Assembly (NCBI GenBank): GCA_031256305.1
Contig: JAIRQU010000282.1
Location: 1-6,019 of the forward strand
From: Burkholderiaceae bacterium
Lineage (GTDB): Bacteria; Pseudomonadota; Gammaproteobacteria; Burkholderiales; Burkholderiaceae_C
Direction: 5' to 3'
DNA: 6,019 nt
The translations under genes were made by a program, and so were the position numbers. Each line of letters starts with the position of its first letter. Position 1 is the stretch's first letter. The notes under the pieces are model-generated. The model was not told the origin of the DNA. It made no database searches and saw only the letters and a program-made list of their open reading frames with translations. Shown here in pieces: positions 1 through 4,824 of this stretch.

Positions 1-1076
1 ATGCGCGCCAGTTGCGCCGCGTAGCCCGCGCCGACGCTTGCGCCCTGCGCTGGATCGACGAGTCCGGCACCAATTACCTGCTGCTGGCCAGCGACGGGCT
101 GCCTGCCGAATTGGCCGAGTACACGCACAGCGTGCCAGCCGACCAATACCTGTGCGGACAGCCCCAGAATCCGGCGCGGGCAGGCGCGCGCGCCGTGTCC
201 ATGACGGCGGCGGACGCGGCGTCCCTGCCCCTGCCGCTGCGCGCCTGCCAGCAGGCTGGTTTTGGCGCGCTGGTCTGCGTGCCGATTCAGCAGCACGACC
301 GGCTGGCCGGTGGCATCGATCTGTTCTTCCGCGGCCAGTACACGCTCGGCGCGGACGACCGCGCGTTGCTGGAGGCGCTGTCCAACCACCTGGCCAGCGC
401 GGTCGAAGGGCTGCGCGTAGGCGCGCTTGAGCGCGAGGCGGCGGTGGCCGAGGAGCGCGGCCTGCTGGCGCGCGAGCTGCACGATTCAATCGCGCAGAGC
501 CTGTCGTTCCAGAAAATCCAGGCCAGCCTGCTGCGCCAGGCCATTCAGCGCGCCGACGCGCCGGCCATTACGCACACGCTCGACGAGCTGGACACCGGCA
601 TCCGCGAAAGCCTGGCCGACGTGCGCGAGCTGCTGATGCACTTCCGCACCCGCGCCAATGCGCAGGACACCGTGCTGGCGCTGCGCACCGCGCTGACCAA
701 GTTCGAGCACCAGACCGGCCTGCAAACACATCTGTCGGTGCAAGGCCAAGGGCTGCCGCTGCCTGCGGACACGCAGGTACAGGCGCTGCATGTGGTGCAG
801 GAGGCGCTGTCGAATGTGCGCAAGCACGCCGGGGCCAGCGCGGTCTGGGTCGAGGTCGAGCGCGGGCCGCAATGGCGGTTTACCGTGCGCGACGATGGCT
901 GCGGGTTCGACGCCACACAACGGGGCGGCGACGAGACCCACGTCGGGTTGCGCATCATGCGCGAGCGCGCCGAGCGCATTGGTGCGACGGTCGATATTGC
1001 TTCCGCGCCCGGCGCAGGCACCCGCGTCGCGCTCAACCTGCTGCGCCGCGCGGCAACGGTTGCAACTCCGGCATGA
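1..1076 (+). CDS. narX: NarX/NarQ-type sensor histidine kinase, 5'-truncated by the window edge
   Basis: This is the C-terminal 357 residues of a membrane sensor kinase that would phosphorylate the response regulator encoded next to it, probably in response to nitrate or nitrite. The first full codon is at position 3 and the frame is open to the left edge, so the true start, sensor domain, membrane helices and any HAMP domain lie outside. Visible order: a GAF-like domain (about residues 1-140); a HisKA_3 dimerisation and phosphotransfer region with the motif ARELHDSIAQSLS, phospho-acceptor His at 480-482; then a HATPase_c domain with N-box QEALSNVRKHA (Asn at 813-815), G1 box DDGCGF (from 891) and G2 GLRIMRERAERIGA (from 945). 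HDSIAQSLS matches E. coli NarX closely as I recall it. The stop overlaps the next start (ATGA). The kinase class is certain; NarX rather than another HisKA_3 kinase is inferred from the H-box and the NarL-like partner. Confidence 0.88.
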   Translation, partial: ARQLRRVARADACALRWIDESGTNYLLLASDGLPAELAEYTHSVPADQYLCGQPQNPARAGARAVSMTAADAASLPLPLRACQQAGFGALVCVPIQQHDRLAGGIDLFFRGQYTLGADDRALLEALSNHLASAVEGLRVGALEREAAVAEERGLLARELHDSIAQSLSFQKIQASLLRQAIQRADAPAITHTLDELDTGIRESLADVRELLMHFRTRANAQDTVLALRTALTKFEHQTGLQTHLSVQGQGLPLPADTQVQALHVVQEALSNVRKHAGASAVWVEVERGPQWRFTVRDDGCGFDATQRGGDETHVGLRIMRERAERIGATVDIASAPGAGTRVALNLLRRAATVATPA

Positions 1077-1834
1077 TGGCAGCCATGAACGCCGAAGCCG
1101 TGATCCGCATCCTGGTGGTCGATGACCACACGCTGTTTCGCCGCGGCCTGATCGCGCTGCTGGCCTCCCAGCCCCGGATGACGGTTATCGGCGAGGCGGG
1201 CGACGCCACCGAGGCGCAGCGGCGCGCACAAAAGCTCCAGCCAGACGTGATTCTGCTGGACAACCACCTGCCCGGCGTCGAGGGCGTCGATGCGCTGCCC
1301 GGCCTGCGCGAGGCCGCGCCCAACGCGCGCGTGCTCATGCTCACCGTCAGCGAGGAGGCCGAAGACCTGGCCACCGCCCTGATGCGCGGCGCCAGCGGCT
1401 ATTTGCTCAAGACGGTGGACATCGAGGTGCTGGCCGAATCCATCGTCCGCGTGCATCAGGGTCAATCCCCGGTCAGCCCGGAGATGGCGGGCAACCTGGC
1501 CACGGCCTACCAGACGCTGCGCCAGCGCGCCGCCGCAGCAGCGCAACCGGCGTTGCACGATCCGATTGACTCGCTGTCACCGCGCGAGCTGCAAATCCTG
1601 GCCGAAATCGCGCACGGGGCCAGCAACAAAGAAATCGCGCGCAGCCTCTCGATTGCCGAGGCGACCGTGAAAATCCACGTGCAGCACATCCTGCGCAAGC
1701 TCAACCTAGCTTCCCGGGTGCAGGCGGCGGTACACGCCGCGCGGATTCTGGGAGCGGACGGAAAAAGCGTTCCCCGCGCCACGCCCGCAATGCCTTTCGC
1801 ATCCGGCGAAAAACAAAACAATCCGCCGCGCTAG
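1073..1834 (+). CDS. narL: NarL-type two-component response regulator (REC + LuxR HTH)
   Basis: A 253-residue cytoplasmic transcription regulator, phosphorylated by the upstream kinase, that would control nitrate/nitrite-responsive genes. The receiver domain (about residues 11-130) has the acidic pair D17/D18, phospho-acceptor D63 in VILLDNHLPG, T91 in LMLTVS and K113 in YLLKT. An Ala-rich linker (about 150-162) leads to a LuxR/NarL helix-turn-helix (about 166-224: SLSPRELQILAEIAHGASNKEIA, then TVKIHVQHILRKLNLASRVQAA). E. coli NarL is about 216 residues; this protein has an extra tail of about 29 residues rich in Pro, Ser and Lys. Start: ATG at 1073 gives the ATGA overlap with the kinase stop; in-frame ATGs at 1076 and 1085 are alternatives, and none has a clear Shine-Dalgarno. 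Expression is probably coupled to the kinase. Two DNA-contact positions differ from E. coli NarL (I201, Q204), so its operators may differ. Confidence 0.92.
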   Translation: MMAAMNAEAVIRILVVDDHTLFRRGLIALLASQPRMTVIGEAGDATEAQRRAQKLQPDVILLDNHLPGVEGVDALPGLREAAPNARVLMLTVSEEAEDLATALMRGASGYLLKTVDIEVLAESIVRVHQGQSPVSPEMAGNLATAYQTLRQRAAAAAQPALHDPIDSLSPRELQILAEIAHGASNKEIARSLSIAEATVKIHVQHILRKLNLASRVQAAVHAARILGADGKSVPRATPAMPFASGEKQNNPPR

Positions 1835-1893
1835 AAATCGGAGCCGCACAAGCAGTGTCCGCCATGCGCCTGCCTTAATCCACAGCTAGAAAT
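1820..1893. repeat. Short imperfect direct repeat carrying both convergent stop codons
   Basis: The 9-mer GCTAGAAAT occurs perfectly at 1830-1838 and again at 1885-1893, 55 bp apart. Both copies are preceded by AATCC (1820-1824 and 1877-1881) with 5 or 3 bases between. The first copy carries the plus-strand TAG that ends the response regulator gene. The second carries the minus-strand TAG that ends the MOSC gene, because CTAG reads as a stop on both strands. The 51 bp between the two coding regions contain no GC-rich hairpin followed by a T-run that I can recognise, so transcription termination here is unexplained. The repeat could be a small duplication or chance. Confidence 0.5.
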
Positions 1894-2776
1894 TCCAGTC
1901 CGCGCCCACGGCATCACCCACGTGCAGGGTTTGGCCCACGCCTTCCAGAATGATGGCGTTCATGCCGAAGGTCAGCACGCCCCCCACGCGCGGGTCGGCG
2001 CGGTAGGCGGCCAGCGCGGCCAGCACGCGCGGATCGGGCGCGGCGGTGCCGGGGTCGATGTCGGGAATGGGGCAGCGCGTGCAGGGCTTGACCGGCTTGA
2101 GCCGCACCAGCCCGCCCGCTTGCGTGGCGATGCGGATTTCCGCCAGGCGATCTTCATCATGCGCCTGAATGTCCGAGAGCACCAGATTGGGCCGGAAGCG
2201 CGCCAGCGTCACGGGCGGGCGGGCCGGGTCGGCATCGTGCAAACGCTGATTGAGCGCCGCTACCGCTGCCGCGCCGAGTACCAGCAACGGATAGCCATCG
2301 GCAAATTGGTTGACCGCCTTGATACCCTGCGTCCAGTGCATATCCGACAGCCGCTGCACGGCAGGGTTGAAACGCGCCAGCCGCAGATCACTCTTTTGCA
2401 GGAAGTCGCTGAGCCACTGCGCCGCCGCGTCGCCTGCGTCCCAGGCATCGACCGTGTGCTGCCATACCTGCGCGCACAGCGGTCTTTTTTCAGCCGGTTC
2501 CAGGGGCAGGCGCAGCGGCGGCATGTCCGGCGCGGTCAGCGTCAGGCCGTCCGCATCCATCCGGGGCCGCACCAGCGCCATGCGCGGCCATTGGCGCTGG
2601 GTGAGCAATTGGCTCTGCGCGTCCACCACCATCCACGCGCGGTCCAGCGCCAGGCCGGTGGGGCTGAGTTGCGCGTCATTGAGCGCCACCCCGGCACAGG
2701 ACTTGACCGGATACACATACAGCCCAGCGACGCGCGCCCGTACATCACCGCTGACGCTGACTGGCTCCCCGGTCAT
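1886..2776 (-). CDS. MOSC domain-containing protein (YcbX/mARC-like)
   Basis: A 296-residue protein with an N-terminal MOSC_N beta-barrel domain (about residues 14-130; signature YVYPVKSCAGV at 21-31, then LDRAWMVVD at 44-52) followed by a MOSC domain (about 160-290; FRPNLVLSD at 194-202, KPVKPCTRCPIPDID at 227-241, and the closing HVGDAV). In mARC and YcbX, proteins of this architecture bind molybdenum cofactor through a conserved cysteine and reduce N-hydroxylated compounds. Here C232 or C235 is the candidate ligand, with C235 more likely by analogy with the SRC motif of mARC. No signal peptide or ferredoxin domain is visible, so electrons would have to come from a partner. The start is supported by an AGGGA Shine-Dalgarno (2784-2788) 7 nt upstream of the ATG. 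It is divergent from the monooxygenase gene and convergent with narL. The family is clear; the substrate is unknown. Confidence 0.93.
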   Translation of the reverse strand: MTGEPVSVSGDVRARVAGLYVYPVKSCAGVALNDAQLSPTGLALDRAWMVVDAQSQLLTQRQWPRMALVRPRMDADGLTLTAPDMPPLRLPLEPAEKRPLCAQVWQHTVDAWDAGDAAAQWLSDFLQKSDLRLARFNPAVQRLSDMHWTQGIKAVNQFADGYPLLVLGAAAVAALNQRLHDADPARPPVTLARFRPNLVLSDIQAHDEDRLAEIRIATQAGGLVRLKPVKPCTRCPIPDIDPGTAAPDPRVLAALAAYRADPRVGGVLTFGMNAIILEGVGQTLHVGDAVGADWNF

Positions 2777-2808
2777 ATCCGATTCCCTGCCGTATCCAAA
2801 ATGCCTGC

Positions 2809-2814
2809 ATCATA
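2809..2814 (-). promoter_or_regulatory. Candidate -10 box for the MOSC gene
   Basis: Read on the minus strand, this is TATGAT, one mismatch from the sigma-70 -10 consensus. It would place transcription start roughly 25 nt before the MOSC ATG, leaving room for the AGGGA ribosome binding site. No good -35 hexamer is visible 16-18 bp upstream (around 2831-2838), so the call rests on the -10 box and its position alone. Confidence 0.4.
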
Positions 2815-2823
2815 GGGCGTCCC

Positions 2824-2829
2824 TACAAT
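2824..2829 (+). promoter_or_regulatory. Candidate -10 box for the UbiH-type monooxygenase gene
   Basis: The hexamer TACAAT is one mismatch from the sigma-70 -10 consensus and lies 33 bp before the monooxygenase ATG, implying a leader of about 25-28 nt. The -35 position (about 2800-2807) has no recognisable consensus. This box is separated from the opposing minus-strand -10 by only 9 bp, so the two promoters would share DNA contacted by RNA polymerase. Confidence 0.45.
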
Positions 2830-2862
2830 GCCCGCTTCTCGTGGTTCGTTTCGGATGGATTC

Positions 2863-4002
2863 ATGGCTGCCTCTTTTGATGTGTGCATCCGCGGCGCGGG
2901 CATCGTGGGCCGCACGCTGGCGTTGCTGCTGGCGCGCGAGCGCTTGCAGGTCGCGCTGATAGCCGCTGCCAAGCCGCCGCAAACCGCGCCCGACGTGCGC
3001 GCCTATGCCCTCAGCCCCGCCGTGCGCGCCGTGCTGGAAAGCGTGCGCGGCTGGCCCGCCGACGCGCTCGCGGCCACGCCGGTGCTGGCCATGCAGGTGC
3101 ATGGCGACCAGCAGGGCGCGGTGCATTTCAGCGCCGCGCAGCAAGGCGTGCCGGCGCTGGGCTGGATCGTGGATGTCCCCGCGCTGGAGCGGCAACTGGA
3201 ACAAGCCTGTCACTACCAGAGTGGCATTACGCCCGTCACTGTGCCCGCGCCCGATCCCATCTCCGCGCCGCTCACGGTGATCTGCGAAGGGCGCGCCAGC
3301 GGCACCCGCGCGGCGCTGGGCGTGGATTACGAATCGGTGCACTACACGCAGCAGGCGATTGCCACGCGCGCCGAGTGCGAAAAGCCGCACGGCCAGATTG
3401 CGCGCCAATGGTTCACCGCCGATGGCGACATCCTGGCTTTTCTGCCGCTGGGCGGACCGCAGGGCAAGGAAGTGGCCGTCATCTGGTCCGTGCAGCAAGC
3501 GCGCCTGTCCGATAGCCTGGCTGAAGACGATGCCGCCTTCGCCGAACGGCTGCAAGCCATCAGCGGCAACGCCCTGGGCGCGCTGCGCCTGAACGCCCCG
3601 CGCGCGCATTGGCCGCTGCTGCTGGCGCGCGCCGTGCGCTGGGTCGGCGCATGGCCGGATCAAAGCGGCAGTTTCGCGCTGGCCGGTGACGCCGCGCACG
3701 CCATGCACCCGCTGGCCGGGCAAGGCGTGAACTTCGGCTTGGGCGACGCGGCGGAACTGGCTCGCGTCATTGCCGCGCGCCAAGCATGGCGCAGTCTGTC
3801 CGACCTCAAGCTACTGCGCCGCTACGAGCGCGCGCGGCAAGCCCAATGGCTGCGCTTTGCCGCCGCCACCGACGGCCTGCAACGCCTGTTCACGCGGCCC
3901 GAACCGGGCGTCGCCTGGCTGCGCAATCAGGCCATGCAATGGTTTGACCGCATCACGCCAATCAAGTCGCGCGCCGCGCGCGCGGCGATGGGGCTGGACT
4001 AA
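2863..4002 (+). CDS. UbiH/UbiF/Coq6-family FAD-dependent monooxygenase
   Basis: A 379-residue class A flavoprotein monooxygenase, normal in length for this family. It most likely hydroxylates the aromatic ring of a ubiquinone precursor using FAD, NAD(P)H and oxygen. The N-terminal Rossmann dinucleotide fold has GAGIVG at 11-16. DVRAYALS follows at 44-51, a DG-motif equivalent CEGRASGTR at 141-149, and the FAD-ribityl motif with family signature LAGDAAHAMHPLAGQGVNFGLGD at 273-295, which is diagnostic of UbiH/Coq6-type enzymes. No signal peptide or transmembrane segment is seen; relatives associate with the Ubi complex. The ATG at 2863 has a GGA-type Shine-Dalgarno (GGATGGA, 2853-2859) and follows a candidate -10 box. 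Which ring carbon it hydroxylates (UbiH, UbiF, UbiI or another paralogue) cannot be read from the sequence, so no symbol is given. The DG motif has Glu in place of the usual Asp. Confidence 0.9.
   Translation: MAASFDVCIRGAGIVGRTLALLLARERLQVALIAAAKPPQTAPDVRAYALSPAVRAVLESVRGWPADALAATPVLAMQVHGDQQGAVHFSAAQQGVPALGWIVDVPALERQLEQACHYQSGITPVTVPAPDPISAPLTVICEGRASGTRAALGVDYESVHYTQQAIATRAECEKPHGQIARQWFTADGDILAFLPLGGPQGKEVAVIWSVQQARLSDSLAEDDAAFAERLQAISGNALGALRLNAPRAHWPLLLARAVRWVGAWPDQSGSFALAGDAAHAMHPLAGQGVNFGLGDAAELARVIAARQAWRSLSDLKLLRRYERARQAQWLRFAAATDGLQRLFTRPEPGVAWLRNQAMQWFDRITPIKSRAARAAMGLD
3972..3987. repeat. Perfect 16-bp GC-only palindrome inside the monooxygenase 3' end
   Basis: CGCCGCGCGCGCGGCG is its own reverse complement with no spacer. 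It lies 12 bp upstream of the monooxygenase stop codon at 4000-4002 and encodes part of an Ala/Arg-rich helix (AARAAM). It could fold as a short RNA hairpin, but no T-run follows, so it is not a standard intrinsic terminator. In a genome this rich in GCG and CGC codons it may be a by-product of amino-acid composition. Confidence 0.6.
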
Positions 4003-4107
4003 AAGCACCCGCAACCCCGCCGGCCCAATCCTGTTACGCTGGGCGCTTGGTACTCTTTCATTTCCCTTGTCCGCCAATACGGATTTACTTTTGCACATCA
4101 CAACGTC
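4003..4107 (+). other. Intergenic spacer between the monooxygenase gene and dsbC
   Basis: These 105 bp hold no ORF. The segment 4051-4100 is visibly less GC-rich and more pyrimidine-rich than the flanking genes, which fits a promoter or leader region for dsbC. I cannot find a -35/-10 pair with proper spacing. The best fragments are TTGTCC (4067-4072) and TTTACT (4084-4089), only 11 bp apart, which is too close to be functional together. No terminator hairpin is seen, and there is no Shine-Dalgarno directly before the dsbC ATG. Confidence 0.3.
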
Positions 4108-4824
4108 ATGACACCAACAGCACGCCCATTTCTGACGATGGCCCTGGCCCTGCTTGCGCTCAGTCTATCCTTGACTGCCCGCGCCGACGAAGCCGCGATC
4201 CGTAAAAACCTGACCGCGCGGCTGCCCGATTTCCCGCACATCGACGCGGTAACGCCAACCGCCATGCCGGGCCTGTACGAAGTGCAGGTAGGCACGGACT
4301 TGTTCTACACCGACGCCAATGGAAACTGGCTGATTAACGGTTCGCTGATGGACACCCGCACGCGCAAGAACCTGACCGAGGAGCGCATCAACAAGCTGAC
4401 GGCCATCGCGTTCAAGGATTTGCCCATGCAGAATGCCTTCAGCGTGGTGCGCGGCAACGGCAAGCGCCAGATTGCGCTGTTCGAGGATCCCAACTGCGGT
4501 TATTGCAAACGTTTCGAGCAGGGCCTGCAAAAAGTCGGCGACATCACGGTACACGTGTTCCTGATCCCGATTCTGGGACACGATTCCGATGTCAAAGCGC
4601 GCCAGATCTGGTGCAGCAAGGATCAGGGCAAGGTCTGGCAGGACTGGATGGTGCGCGGCATTGTCCCGATGGGCAGCGCCGACTGCGACGTGAGCGCCCT
4701 GCAAGCCAATCTGGAGTTTGCGCGCAAGTATCACATCACCGGAACGCCGACGCTGGTGTTTGACGACGGGTCGCGCGTTTCGGGCGCATTGCCCGAACAG
4801 CAGGTCGAGCAACGCTTGCAGTGA
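4108..4824 (+). CDS. dsbC: DsbC-type thiol:disulfide interchange protein
   Basis: A 238-residue periplasmic disulfide isomerase that rearranges wrong disulfides in exported proteins and is kept reduced by DsbD in known systems. Residues 1-26 form a Sec signal peptide (a hydrophobic core of Leu/Ala/Met at about 8-22, cleavage predicted after ARA-26, before DEAA). An N-terminal DsbC/DsbG dimerisation domain (about 28-95) is followed by a thioredoxin-fold domain with active site CGYC (C130, C133) in LFEDPNCGYCKRF and the cis-Pro loop TGTPT (P214). A second pair, C169 (IWCSKD) and C193 (ADCDV), matches the structural disulfide of E. coli DsbC. CGYC and the second pair favour DsbC over DsbG. The ATG at 4108 gives a full signal peptide. 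An in-frame ATG at 4138 would remove its positively charged n-region, and neither has a good Shine-Dalgarno. The stop overlaps the GTG of the downstream peptidase by 4 bp. Confidence 0.94.
   Translation: MTPTARPFLTMALALLALSLSLTARADEAAIRKNLTARLPDFPHIDAVTPTAMPGLYEVQVGTDLFYTDANGNWLINGSLMDTRTRKNLTEERINKLTAIAFKDLPMQNAFSVVRGNGKRQIALFEDPNCGYCKRFEQGLQKVGDITVHVFLIPILGHDSDVKARQIWCSKDQGKVWQDWMVRGIVPMGSADCDVSALQANLEFARKYHITGTPTLVFDDGSRVSGALPEQQVEQRLQ

Noticed and set aside
1..24. ATG at position 1 and TTG at position 12 as possible kinase starts
   Set aside because: The ATG frame meets TAG at 22-24. The TTG is in the correct frame, but the GAF-like domain is already under way and the frame is open to the left edge, so the gene starts outside the window.
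545..1558. Long antisense ORF of 337 codons opposite the kinase and regulator genes
   Set aside because: It spans two genes with clear domain motifs on the plus strand, and its translation is rich in Arg, Ser, Cys and Ala without recognisable motifs. Long shadow ORFs are expected at this GC content.
1922..2815. Plus-strand ORF of 297 codons opposite the MOSC gene
   Set aside because: It covers almost exactly the MOSC coding region, whose motifs are on the minus strand. Its own product is low-complexity Arg/His/Gln-rich sequence typical of an antisense frame.
2773..3783. Minus-strand ORF of 336 codons opposite the monooxygenase gene
   Set aside because: The plus strand carries the full flavoprotein motif series; the antisense product is Gly/His/Arg-rich with no family signature.
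4003..4050. Possible intrinsic terminator after the monooxygenase gene
   Set aside because: Only a 3-bp CGC/GCG stem around TGG is visible and no T-run follows a hairpin.
4067..4089. Possible dsbC promoter made of TTGTCC and TTTACT
   Set aside because: The hexamers are only 11 bp apart, too close for a sigma-70 pair, and each matches consensus in only four positions.
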